Notes under the pieces: generated by a model
Told to the model about the DNA's origin: nothing
The model's input: the letters and a program-made list of their open reading frames with translations, nothing else
Databases searched by the model: none
In this document: in pieces, positions 44,757 through 53,099 of the stretch
Layout of the letters: each line of letters begins with the position of its first letter
How positions within the stretch are numbered: the first letter of the stretch is position 1
Origin: Sphingomonas gei
GTDB taxonomy: Bacteria > Pseudomonadota > Alphaproteobacteria > Sphingomonadales > Sphingomonadaceae
Length of the DNA stretch: 64,000 nucleotides
Assembly: GCF_004792685.1 (NCBI RefSeq)
Contig: NZ_SRXT01000005.1
Location: 310,001-374,000, forward strand
Reading direction: 5' to 3'
Made by a program: the position numbers and the translations under genes

Positions 44757-45965
44757 TCAATGACGCGTGTTTCCCGCGCCAAGCGCCGCAGCCCGACGAC
44801 GTTCGGATACCAGGCGTCCGAGAAAGCCGTGCAGCCGCTCGCTATTGGCCGCCCAGGTGAACGGCGCGATCGAGGCACGGACCGCCGCCGGATCGGGCGG
44901 GGAAGCGAGCACGGCTGCCAGCGCGGTAGCGAAGGCATCGGGCGTGCGGGGAACGATGCGCCCGCTGGCGTCGCTGCGCACCACCTGCCGCGCGCCGCCG
45001 ACGTCGGGGATCACCACCGGCGTGCCGCTTGCAAGCGCCTCGAGCCAGGCATTGGCGAGTCCTTCGCGCTCGGATGCCAGGGCCATCGCGTCGGCGGCGG
45101 TGAGAAGGCGAGGGAGGTCGGCGTGCGGAACGGATCCGAGCAGGTGCACCCGCGCGGCGAGGCCGAGCCGGGCGATCTGCGCCTCCAATTGGGGCCGAAA
45201 AGGGCCTTCGCCCGCAATCCAAAGCTGGGCGTCGGGCATGCCGGCGATCGCCTCGATGACGATCTGGTGGCCCTTGAGCGGAATCAGCGCGCCGACCGAG
45301 AGGATCAGCGGGCCGTCGACGCCCAGCGCGGCCTTGGCGTCCGCCCGATCGCCCGAGGCGAAGCGCATGAAGTCCACGCCGGTGACGATGCACTCGGTGC
45401 GCGCGCCGGGCAGCCCGAGCGCGGTCATGTCGTCGCGCATGGCTTCGGAGACCGAGAGGAGACCGTCGGCAGCGTGCGCTGCGGCGCGGATCTGCGGGGC
45501 GGTGGCGGGCTGGCGAGCCCAATAGTGCACGTCCGATCCGCGCGCCTTGATCGAGACCGGCAGGTCCAGGCGGCGGCCGAGTTCGACGGCGGCGACGCCG
45601 TCGGGGAAGAAGAACTCCGCATCGATCACGTCGAAGGGAAAGTCGCGACGGATTTCCGCAAGGAGCGGGCCGATTGCTGCGGCGATGGCGCGGGCGTGAA
45701 AACGGCCCCCGGTGGCGGGCCAGGCGCGGAAGCGGGGGCGATGGACCTGCAGGCCCTTCCACGCTTCGAATTTGGGGGTCGCGGCCAGGGCGCGATAGCG
45801 CGGCAGGCGATCAAGGGGCGGGGGCGGGAGACCGATCGGGGCGACGACGCGAACCTCGAGATCGGGTCGCTCGGCGAGCGCGAGCGTCTGGCGCTCGACG
45901 AATATGCCGAAATTGGGACGCGTTACGTCGGGGAACAGCGTCGAAAGGACCAGCACGCGGAGCAT
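44757..45965 (-). CDS. Family 4 glycosyltransferase
   Basis: A 402-residue GT-B enzyme. The N domain begins VLVLSTLFPDVTRPNFGIFVERQ, typical of exopolysaccharide or teichuronic-type glycosyltransferases. KARGSDVHYWAR marks the acceptor side. The C domain has LILSVGALIPLKGHQIVIEA, and ASEREGLANAWLEALASGTPVV is the EX7E motif. It is not closely related to the transferase at 33075. No polysaccharide cluster is around it, so its product cannot be named. Confidence 0.9.
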   Translation of the reverse strand: MLRVLVLSTLFPDVTRPNFGIFVERQTLALAERPDLEVRVVAPIGLPPPPLDRLPRYRALAATPKFEAWKGLQVHRPRFRAWPATGGRFHARAIAAAIGPLLAEIRRDFPFDVIDAEFFFPDGVAAVELGRRLDLPVSIKARGSDVHYWARQPATAPQIRAAAHAADGLLSVSEAMRDDMTALGLPGARTECIVTGVDFMRFASGDRADAKAALGVDGPLILSVGALIPLKGHQIVIEAIAGMPDAQLWIAGEGPFRPQLEAQIARLGLAARVHLLGSVPHADLPRLLTAADAMALASEREGLANAWLEALASGTPVVIPDVGGARQVVRSDASGRIVPRTPDAFATALAAVLASPPDPAAVRASIAPFTWAANSERLHGFLGRLVSERRRAAALGAGNTRH

Positions 45966-46018
45966 ATCCGGCGCATATAGCGCGCCAGGGTTAATGCTCC
46001 GCGTGCGATCTTCAGACC

Positions 46019-46363
46019 TTAGCGGCAGTGACGGCGGCTGCCGGTGTTGCGCTCGACCTCACGGCCGGCGAGCGCGCCCGCAGCGGCACCGAGCAAAGTG
46101 CCGGTGGTGCGCTCACCGCGGGTGTCGATCGAACGGCCGACCAATGCACCGGCAACGCCGCCGACGACCAGGCCGGTGGTACCGTTGGACTTGCGGCAAT
46201 AGCGGCGACCGTCACGGCCACGCCATTCCTTGTAGCTGCTCCGACGGCGCTGGCTATCCATGCTGTATTCGTACGATTTTGCCTCAGCCTTGGGGGCCGG
46301 AAGGGCAACTGCGGCGGGGATCGCCACGGCGACGGCGCTGAGCGCCAGGATCAACTTACGCAT
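46019..46363 (-). CDS. Glycine-zipper 2TM domain exported protein
   Basis: A 114-residue protein with a Sec signal (LILALSAVAVAIPAAVALPAPKAEA). A basic segment (QRRRSSYKEWRGRDGRRYC) precedes two glycine-zipper helices, GLVVGGVAGALVGRSID and GTLLGAAAGALAGREVE, as in the 17-kDa surface-antigen/RcnB-like family. Two cysteines (YCRK and RHCR) may pair. Probably periplasmic or outer-membrane associated. Divergent from the DUF985 gene. Confidence 0.85.
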   Translation of the reverse strand: MRKLILALSAVAVAIPAAVALPAPKAEAKSYEYSMDSQRRRSSYKEWRGRDGRRYCRKSNGTTGLVVGGVAGALVGRSIDTRGERTTGTLLGAAAGALAGREVERNTGSRRHCR

Positions 46364-46482
46364 ATATTCACTCCCATAGATCGATTGTACTTGCAGAAAC
46401 CGTTAGCGGAACGTCCTGCGGCGCCGCGGGGTTTCATGAACCTGAAACTACGTGTTGCTCATCTGACGTTGGGGTAAGTGAC

Positions 46483-46908
46483 ATGAACGCACCACGAACG
46501 ATCATCGAGACGCTGGGGCTCGCTCCCCATCCCGAGGGCGGCTGGTATCGCGAGACGTGGCGGGCGTCTGCCGAAGCCGGCCGCTCGGCGGGCACTGCGA
46601 TCCATTTCCTGCTAGAGCAAGGGCAAAGATCGCATTGGCACCGCGTCGATGCCGAGGAATTGTGGTTGTGGCATGCCGGATCGCCGCTCGAGCTGCGCGT
46701 CGAGCAGGAGGATGGCGCGATCCGCACGATCGCGCTTGGCGGCGACGTGACCCGCGGCTATGTGCCCCAGTGGCGCGTGCCGGCGAATCGCTGGCAATCG
46801 GCCGAGGCGCCCTCGGGCTGGGCGCTGGTCAGCTGCGTGGTAGTCCCCGGCTTCGACTTTGCCGGCTTCGAGCTCGCCGCGCCAGACTGGACGCCGGACC
46901 TCGGCTAA
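46483..46908 (+). CDS. DUF985 cupin domain protein
   Basis: A 141-residue single cupin. Family motifs are LGLAPHPEGGWYRETWRA, AIHFLLEQGQRSHWHRVDAEELW (metal-ligand His residues), and VPANRWQSAE with ALVSCVVVPGFDFAGFEL at the end. Length and order match DUF985 (PF06172). Substrate unknown; cupins of this group are related to sugar-binding or epimerase-like folds. Cytoplasmic. Confidence 0.9.
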   Translation: MNAPRTIIETLGLAPHPEGGWYRETWRASAEAGRSAGTAIHFLLEQGQRSHWHRVDAEELWLWHAGSPLELRVEQEDGAIRTIALGGDVTRGYVPQWRVPANRWQSAEAPSGWALVSCVVVPGFDFAGFELAAPDWTPDLG

Positions 46909-46924
46909 AGCCATTCTGTCCCCG

Positions 46925-46942
46925 TTATTCACGTTATCCACA
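46925..46942 (+). promoter_or_regulatory. Two adjacent DnaA-box-like sequences
   Basis: TTATCCACA (46934-46942) is an exact consensus DnaA box. TTATTCACG, immediately before it and in the same orientation, differs at one position. They sit in a gene-free region. No AT-rich unwinding element and no usual origin neighbours are present, so they are more likely a DnaA titration or regulatory site, or chance. Confidence 0.45.
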
Positions 46943-47104
46943 GCCTCCGGCGGGCATTTCGCACTTTGCGCGACTCGCGATCGGTGACAGCATTCGTCTT
47001 GTAAGGAAGACGGTTCGGCAACGGGAAACCGAGCAAAACCAACTACTTACACGGCTCGATCGAGCGCAGGTGCCTCCGGGAAACCATGCTGGATCGAGAC
47101 GGGG

Positions 47105-47609
47105 ATGCGAGAGCATCGGCAGTCACGGAATCAAGGCGGTGCGCAAGCATCGCGGCGATACCGGAAGACGCCGGAGCCGGGCGAACCCGATGCCGAAGCC
47201 AGCGCGCAAGCGCGAGCGGAAGCGACGGATCTGCCTGATGGACGAGACCGAAGCCGATGGGCCCGCGCAAGCGGCAGATCGACCGAGGGATCGGCCCGAA
47301 GAGAGACGCCAGGGCCAAGACTGTCGCGCAAGCGAAAGCCGAAGCCGATGGATCGCTCGGGAAATCGTATCCAGCAAGGCTCCATGGCTCCGCCTTCGGG
47401 CGAAGTCATGAAGCGGGCCACCGAAGGCCGGAAGCATGCTCGTTTCTCCGGAGACGAGCGGATCGACCGGCCCTGGTGACCGACGCGAAGCTCGCATGCC
47501 CTTGCCGGCGCGAGCGGAGCATGCCGCCGAAACCAGGCAGCGCGGTCCTTCGGGATCGGCAGCCGAAGTCCGGTGACATGGGGACTGGCAGCAATGCCGG
47601 TCCCCTTTT
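47105..47609 (+). ncRNA. Candidate structured transcript with a motif repeated every 61-63 bp
   Basis: No convincing gene fills 46909-47900. GCGCAAGC occurs at 47141, 47204, 47265 and 47326, spacings of 63, 61 and 61 bp. CCGAAGCC precedes it twice and recurs at 47339 as CCGAAGCCGATGG, also found at 47248. The spacing is not a multiple of three, which argues against a protein repeat. A strong terminator at 47580-47609 implies a plus-strand transcript. A 124-codon Arg-rich ORF at 47105-47479 covers the same DNA but has only a weak ribosome site. No promoter can be pointed out, and the exact 5' end is unknown. Confidence 0.35.
47580..47609 (+). terminator. Rho-independent terminator of an unidentified transcript
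   Basis: Ten-base-pair stem GGGGACTGGC/GCCGGTCCCC (one G-U pair), loop AGCAAT, then TTTT. Nearest annotated upstream gene (DUF985) ends 670 bp earlier, so it probably ends a separate transcript. Confidence 0.85.
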
Positions 47610-47734
47610 GCATTTCTGGCCCAGGGGGCGCCGGCCGTTCCGACATTCCGCCCCGATGTCAGCTATGCAGCCGCACTCTCTCATCCAGCTCCGGTCAAAC
47701 TTGGCGGAGATCAAAGTCGCCTCATTCGGGCACC

Positions 47735-47811
47735 GTTCCCCTGCGAAAGCAGGGGTCCAGGGTCACAAGCGGTGCGTGCTGGACTCTGGGGCCCTGCGTT
47801 CGCAGGGGAAC
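47735..47811. repeat. REP-like inverted pair (C/T variant)
   Basis: GTTCCCCTGCGAAAGCAGGG at 47735 and an inverted mate ending GTTCGCAGGGGAAC at 47811 have facing GTCCAG/CTGGAC tails. Same design as the other pairs, with CCCCTGCGAAAGCAGGGG as core. Confidence 0.7.
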
Positions 47812-47900
47812 TGATTTGCTTCGACTCGGGCGGATTCCACTGACACGTTGCGTAACCCCTCTCGGGCGAGGGATGCGAAGGCGCCCATCGGGAGACAGAT

Positions 47901-48308
47901 ATGAGCGATATATTCGAGCGGTTCGCACAGGCAGTCGCGGCTTGGGCGGGGAGGCCGGCGGCGTTCGTCTTCGCCTTCCTCATCATCATCGGCTGGGCGA
48001 TCAGCGGTCCGCTGTTCGGCTGGTCCGACACCTGGCAGCTGGTGATCAACACCGGCACGACGATCGTCACCTTCCTGATGGTGTTTCTGATCCAGAATGC
48101 GCAGAATCGCGACGCCGCGGCGATCCAGGCCAAGCTCGACGAGCTGATCCGCGCGCTCGACAAGGGCCGCAACGAGTTCATCGGGATCGAGCATCTCGGC
48201 GAGAAGGAACTGATCGCGATCCGCGACAAGCTCGAGCGCGAATGCGGGCGCGAAGCCCCCGAGCATCTGGGCATCGGCCGGCTGCTCAAGCGGCGCGCCG
48301 CGCTATAG
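47901..48308 (+). CDS. Low-affinity iron permease family protein
   Basis: A 135-residue protein of the PF04120 family, named after yeast Fet4 but short in bacteria. Two membrane helices are visible: AAFVFAFLIIIGWAISGPLFG and VINTGTTIVTFLMVFLI. The NxxNRDAAAIQAKLDELIRAL stretch after the second helix is the family hallmark. The soluble C-terminus is charged. Iron transport has not been shown for these small bacterial proteins, so the name is only a family label. No metal-binding motif is seen. Confidence 0.85.
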   Translation: MSDIFERFAQAVAAWAGRPAAFVFAFLIIIGWAISGPLFGWSDTWQLVINTGTTIVTFLMVFLIQNAQNRDAAAIQAKLDELIRALDKGRNEFIGIEHLGEKELIAIRDKLERECGREAPEHLGIGRLLKRRAAL

Positions 48309-48396
48309 CCGCAAGGCATCGGGCACGGCGCGCAAGCGTCTTGCCGCCGAGCGCATCGCCGGGCCAGGATCGCCGCGTCCGGACGTGGAGGAAAGC

Positions 48397-49260
48397 GTGG
48401 GTTTCGAACAGCCTGGCTCGCCGAGCGGCGATGCCGGCGACAGTGTCGCCAAGTTCCGGCGCGATGGCTATGCCGTGCTGCGAGGCTTCTTCGTTCCCGC
48501 CGAAGTGGCCGAGATCGGCGCGGCGATCGACCAGATCCACGCCGAGGGCGTCGCGCATGGCCGCAGCTTCCGCCATGGCAATCTGTTCTACAATGTCGTG
48601 CCGGGGCCGGACGGCGCCCCGCTGGTGCGGATGGTGCAATGGCCGTCTTATCACCAGCCTTTGCTCGAGCGCGTACGGCGCGACCCGCGCTTCGTGGCGA
48701 TGCTCGATCCGCTGATCGGCGGCGACATCAAGCAGATCATCAACCAATTGCACTGGAAGGCACCGGGCGGGATCGGCGACTTCGCCTGGCACCAGGATTC
48801 GCGCTTCCGCAAGCCCGACGCCCATTATCGCAATCTCGGCACTTCGTACGTCCAGACCGGGCTGGCGATCGACTCGCATACCCCGCGATCGGGGTGCATG
48901 CGCTTCCTCCCGCGCACGCATCTGGCAGGCGATATCGACCTCGACACCGCGTCCGAAGTGCTCGGCAACGCGATGGCCGACGATGTGTTGCTCGCCGCGG
49001 GGCTTTCGGCGGAGGACGCTATCGACCTGGTGCTCGAGCCCGGCGACCTGGCTTTGTGGAACCCCTATCTGGTGCACGGATCGGGCACCAACCGCGCGGA
49101 CCACCAGCGGCGGCTCTACATCAACGGCTATGTCCGCGCCGAGGATTGCGACCGCGGCGAATGGGCGTTCCGCGACGGGCAGCCGGTGCCGCTGGGGCCG
49201 GAACCGGCCTTGGTCCATTACGAGGAACTGCACACGCGCGGCGAGCCGCATTACGTCTGA
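48397..49260 (+). CDS. Phytanoyl-CoA dioxygenase family protein
   Basis: A 287-residue Fe(II)/2-oxoglutarate-dependent oxygenase. The GTG at 48397 is preferred because GGAGGA lies just before it; an in-frame GTG at 48385 is inside that ribosome site. AKFRRDGYAVLRGFF starts the jelly roll. WHQDSRF supplies His and Asp for iron, and PYLVHGSGTN the distal His. RLYINGY carries the 2-oxoglutarate Arg nearby. The substrate is not predictable; the family hydroxylates many small molecules. Convergent with the DUF4166 gene. Confidence 0.9.
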   Translation: MGFEQPGSPSGDAGDSVAKFRRDGYAVLRGFFVPAEVAEIGAAIDQIHAEGVAHGRSFRHGNLFYNVVPGPDGAPLVRMVQWPSYHQPLLERVRRDPRFVAMLDPLIGGDIKQIINQLHWKAPGGIGDFAWHQDSRFRKPDAHYRNLGTSYVQTGLAIDSHTPRSGCMRFLPRTHLAGDIDLDTASEVLGNAMADDVLLAAGLSAEDAIDLVLEPGDLALWNPYLVHGSGTNRADHQRRLYINGYVRAEDCDRGEWAFRDGQPVPLGPEPALVHYEELHTRGEPHYV

Positions 49261-49272
49261 GCGACGGGCCGA

Positions 49273-50798
49273 TCAGGGCCGTCCGGCGCCGCCAACACTC
49301 TCCAAGGGGTCGTTGGCGCGGCCGGAGCAACGCAGCGTTCCCCGATATGCCACGATACGCCCGATCAAAGGCGTGGAAATCTCCACGTCGAAGCAGAATA
49401 GCCCCTCCCGCTCGGTCTCGAAGCTCGAGCCGGCAGGCAGGAGGAATTTCGGCATGGGGATTCCCAGGAAAGACCAGCGTCTCGGAATCAGCGTCAGCCG
49501 ACCGCTCTCCGCGATCAAGGCCAGCGCGAACGTCGCCGGCCCGAATTTCTCGACCAGAAGATGTTCATTCCTGCCGGTGCCGGCCGACTGCAGCGAAGAG
49601 AAGCGCTTGCCGCCGAAATTGCGGACCCAGCGTTCGGCTTCGCCCTCCGGCGAGAAGGTCACCGTGACCGGCACCTGTGTTGCGGATCTCGGGAAGCCGA
49701 CAAGCGCCGCGACAAGCACGGCTGCGGGACCACGGCCACGTCGCACCTCCGCGAACCCGGTCCATTCGCGCGCCGCGGAACTTCCGTGCAATTCCTGTAG
49801 GCGGGGCGGCAGGGTGGAAAAGGCCGATCCCAGGATCTTGCGGTACAGTGGGGCATCCGCCTCTTGCTGGCGAAATCCGGTATGGATGCTCCGGCCCTCG
49901 AACATCCTCTCATAGTCGGCGAGTTCCAGAGCACGCACGCCCGATCGGGCACCAGCATCCGGGCGGCTACCCGCCAATTGCTTGCGGATGATTGCCGCAA
50001 CCGCCATCGACGGGATGTAGGGGCCATCGCCAGCAGATTGAGCATCCGATGCAGGATTTCCGGGACTGGCCCGGCTCCCATCCAGATGTCGGTCATCATG
50101 GAATGCTCTGGTGGAATCACCTGCAGGTCCGGCACATCGACCAGCGAGAAACGGATGTTCCGGAGCGGCAGCCGGCCGGGCACGGCGATGGTCGTGCGCA
50201 GGCTTTCCGCCAGCCCGATGCCATGCGACTCCCTTCCATGCCGCCGCAGCTTTACCGGAGCGCCGGCATAGCCGACCACTGCGCGCATGACGTTGAGGCC
50301 AATCCCGGCGTAAGGCGAAGGCGCGATGCCGCCTTCGACGGAAATGATGTCCATCGTCCTGGCCATCTCGCGCAGCACGGCTGCGGTGAGCACGGGAAAG
50401 CTGCTGACACCGGAGAGCACGAACACCCCCGCCGCCTTCGCCCGCGCGTCGAATTGCGGAACGCCGAACACGAAATCGGCGGCATCGGCGAAATCGAGAT
50501 AATCGACCCCCGCATCGATACACGCCGAAAGGACGCGGTAGCGATCGGCGCCATAATCCTGGAACGGCCCGGAAGCATCGACTACGAGATCGGGCTTCTG
50601 CGCATTCAGCCCCGCGACGATATCGGCGCGGTCGAGCGCGACCGGGCGCACCCCCGCCTGCCCGCCGTATCGCGTGCAGAAAGCCTGGGCACGGGCGAAG
50701 TCGCGACCGCAGATCAAAAGCTCGACCTGCAGATCCGAGAGCAGCTCCGCAAGGCGTCCGCCGAAAACGCCATAGCCGCCGAGGATCAGGATTTTCAC
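49273..50798 (-). pseudogene. Saccharopine-dehydrogenase-like / DUF4166 protein with one frameshift
   Basis: The GTG-started N-terminal half (LILGGYGVFGGRLAELLSDL, then VVDASGPFQDYG and the SGVSSFPVLTAAVLREMA block) is a saccharopine-dehydrogenase-type Rossmann domain. Around 50030 the reading shifts. The other frame continues GDGPYIPSMAVAA ... ERMFEGRSIHTGF and ends as a DUF4166 domain (ERWVRNFGGKRFSS ... LFCFDVEISTPLIGRI). Joined, the protein would have about 508 residues, a known two-domain arrangement. Neither frame alone covers both. One base lost or gained is enough, so this may be a recent mutation or a sequencing error. Confidence 0.82.
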
Positions 50799-50817
50799 GT
50801 GCCCCGTCTCGCGTCGC

Positions 50818-51243
50818 TCACAGCAGCCTGTCCCTATATTCCGGCGGCGCCACCCAACAGGTCTCCCGCTTGCCGAACAGGCGATAGCGGTTTCGCGCCA
50901 CCCATCGGTAAACGGGATCGCGAAGGACAGCCGGCACGACGCGCAGGATGCCGAGCAGGCGCCAGGGAAAACCGAGACCCTCGTAGATGCTCAGCACGGC
51001 ATCGCTATCCTGACGCACCCGGTCTTCTTCGACGACGAGCATGCTGCTCGGATTGCCCGGGTCCATCCCGTGGCGGCGGTAAAGCGCCGCGCCGACCGCG
51101 CCTTGCATGGACGCCAGGCGGAAGCGGCCGGCATGATCGTGGGTCAGCACGAAGCGGGCATTGGTGGAGCAGAGCACGCATTCGGCGTCGAAGAGAATGA
51201 TCGGGCCGCTGGTTCGCGGGGCGGGTCGATCCTCTTTCCGCAC
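50818..51243 (-). CDS. Thiol-disulfide oxidoreductase DCC family protein (DUF393)
   Basis: A 141-residue protein with the DCC hallmark FDAECVLCSTNARFVL (CxxC) and later LGILRVVPAVLRDPVYRWVARNRYRLFGK. The start is placed at the GTG at 51243, with GGAGAAGG upstream. A longer frame begins with TTG at 51309, overlapping the previous stop, but lacks a ribosome site. The family is thioredoxin-like but poorly characterised. It sits between DUF1080 and the DUF4166 gene, all on the minus strand and possibly one transcript. Confidence 0.85.
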   Translation of the reverse strand: MRKEDRPAPRTSGPIILFDAECVLCSTNARFVLTHDHAGRFRLASMQGAVGAALYRRHGMDPGNPSSMLVVEEDRVRQDSDAVLSIYEGLGFPWRLLGILRVVPAVLRDPVYRWVARNRYRLFGKRETCWVAPPEYRDRLL

Positions 51244-51305
51244 GTTGCCTTCTCCGTGGTCCCCAGGCGAATGCTCCCTGGCGGCAATCCGCAGCTCCCT
51301 GCGGC

Positions 51306-52076
51306 TCAATCCAGCCGCTGCAGCTCGATATTGCGGAACTCGATCTGATGGCCCTCGCTCTGCAGCGCGATATAGCCCTGGCGGAGCTGGAGGTTGCCGC
51401 CGGCCGCGGCGATCAGCGGCTGGGCGTCCTTGTCCGCGGGATCGAGCTCCACCGCGGCATAACGCAGCACGGGTTTGCCGTCGATGAAATGGGTGATCTG
51501 GCCGTTGGGCAGCACTTCGACTTCGGCTTTGGTCCAGCGGCCGACCGGGAGCAGCGGCGAGGTCGACAGGATGCAGTGGCGCGGGTCGCGCTTGCCCTGG
51601 ATCTCGATACTGGTGCCGGGGGTGCAGACATTGCCCGTTGGCTCCCGCGTCGGCCGCGGCACGCCGAGCAGCTGGAATTCCAGACTCACCGGGAAATCCT
51701 GGTCGCGGCGCATCGTCGCCGGTGCCTGGGCATGGAACATCAGGCCGGAATTGCTGTTCTGCCAGACCTGGATCCCCGGCAGCGGTTCGCCGAACAGCCG
51801 ATAGTCGAAGCGGATGCGATAGGCCTTGAGCGGGGTCTTCCAGAAGAGATGCCCGAACTCGCCTTCGAATTTGGTGTAATGCGCGTGCGAGACGCGGATC
51901 GCGCCGTTCTGCACGATGAACATGTGCAGCGGGTCTTCACCCAGTGCGCGGCCGGTGATCTTGGGGGTCCAGCCGGCGAGGCTCTTGCCGTCGAAGATGC
52001 GCTGCCATTTGGCCTCGGGGGCGGGCGCGGGGGCGGCGCCGAGCAGCGCGAGGATCGGGAGAAGGTAAAGTTTCAT
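51306..52076 (-). CDS. Exported DUF1080 family protein (3-keto-disaccharide hydrolase-like)
   Basis: A 256-residue protein with a short Sec signal (LYLLPILALLGAAPAPA). The DUF1080 concanavalin-like fold is shown by RIFDGKSLAGWTPK, FWKTPLKAYRIRFDYRL, NSNSGLMFHAQ and the C-terminal GYIALQSEGHQIEFRNIEL. The domain is found in sugar-processing enzymes, including 3-keto-glycoside hydrolases, and in Planctomycetes. No dehydrogenase partner is nearby. Periplasmic. Confidence 0.9.
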   Translation of the reverse strand: MKLYLLPILALLGAAPAPAPEAKWQRIFDGKSLAGWTPKITGRALGEDPLHMFIVQNGAIRVSHAHYTKFEGEFGHLFWKTPLKAYRIRFDYRLFGEPLPGIQVWQNSNSGLMFHAQAPATMRRDQDFPVSLEFQLLGVPRPTREPTGNVCTPGTSIEIQGKRDPRHCILSTSPLLPVGRWTKAEVEVLPNGQITHFIDGKPVLRYAAVELDPADKDAQPLIAAAGGNLQLRQGYIALQSEGHQIEFRNIELQRLD

Positions 52077-52122
52077 GGCGGCAGTCTGCCCTTCGCCGCC
52101 CGCCTCCGCAACCGGCCGATTG

Positions 52123-52893
52123 CTAATTCGCCGCAGTCGTCCGGCTGGCGAGGAAGCGTGCGGTCTCCAGCGGGGCGGCGAACGAAGTGCCCGTGCCGGT
52201 GACCGCGCGGCCGTCGATCGCGGCGGTGGGGACCTTCACGCCGAGCTGCCAGGTATAATTGTAACCTTCGGGCGCGGCGTCGGGGCGATTGGTGCCGCTC
52301 CACGGCTTGCCGTTCGAATCGATCGCGCCGACCAGCACCGCGTTGGGGAAGGCGGCGCGCGCGGGGCCGAGGTTGCCGGGATGGTCATAGCCATTGTTGC
52401 CGGCGGCGAGCACGACGCGGATGCCGCGCGCGGCGGCATCGGCGATCGCGGCGGTGATCGACGGGTCGGGATCGAGCGAGAGCGAGATGTTGATCGCGTC
52501 GACGCCGAGATCGGTGGCGCGGCGGATCGCGCGGGCGACCGGCGCCGCGGAGGGCTGGCACGGCGGATTGGCGTCGGCGGGGCAGCCGGCGGGGTCGTCG
52601 ATCCGGAACGAGATGATGTCGACCTGGCCGTGCACGGCGCGGGCGAGGATCGTCGCCACCATCGTGCCGTGATCGTAGCGGGGCTGGAATTCGGCGCGGC
52701 CGGGATCCGAGGCCATGTCGTATTCGGCGGAGACCAGGGCGGCGAGCTCGGCGGTCCTGGCGACGCCGCTGTCGATGATCGCGACGCGCGGGCGTTCGAT
52801 CCGCACCGGGCTCGGCGGCGCCAGGACGGGCGGCGCGGCGACGGGCGCGGCTGCTTCGAGCAGCGCAAGGAATGACAGCAACAGCGTTTTCAC
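52123..52893 (-). CDS. Exported S8 family serine peptidase (subtilase), compact
   Basis: A 256-residue subtilisin-like protease with a GTG start and a short signal (LLLSFLALLEAAAPVAA). The triad is complete: Asp in AIIDSGV, His in DHGTMVA and Ser in GTSFAAP. Also present is the oxyanion Asn in AAGNNGYD. The mature chain goes almost directly from the signal into the catalytic domain, so the usual I9 propeptide is missing and how it folds is unclear. A helper chaperone may be encoded elsewhere. Divergent from the LysR gene. Confidence 0.88.
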   Translation of the reverse strand: MKTLLLSFLALLEAAAPVAAPPVLAPPSPVRIERPRVAIIDSGVARTAELAALVSAEYDMASDPGRAEFQPRYDHGTMVATILARAVHGQVDIISFRIDDPAGCPADANPPCQPSAAPVARAIRRATDLGVDAINISLSLDPDPSITAAIADAAARGIRVVLAAGNNGYDHPGNLGPARAAFPNAVLVGAIDSNGKPWSGTNRPDAAPEGYNYTWQLGVKVPTAAIDGRAVTGTGTSFAAPLETARFLASRTTAAN

Positions 52894-53099
52894 GAAACCC
52901 CGACCCCCCGGCCAAAGCGATTCACTTCGTCCTTGCTACTCTACCGAGGTTTAAGGCGGGATTGCGGTGATGTGCGGGGGGTATGCTTAATGATTTGTGG
53001 AGAATTGGGCGCAACGGTGGCGCTTGCCCCGCGCGGCCATCCGCAGCACCCTGATCGCGGTGCTTTCCCTTTTCGCAAATGGCGATAGTCTCCGCCGCC

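Noticed and set aside
46909..46990. Possible replication origin because of DnaA boxes
   Set aside because: Only two boxes, no AT-rich unwinding element and none of the usual origin neighbours, so evidence is too thin.
47105..47479. Arg-rich 124-residue ORF
   Set aside because: Weak ribosome site, low-complexity composition and no family. Kept only as an alternative reading of the candidate RNA.
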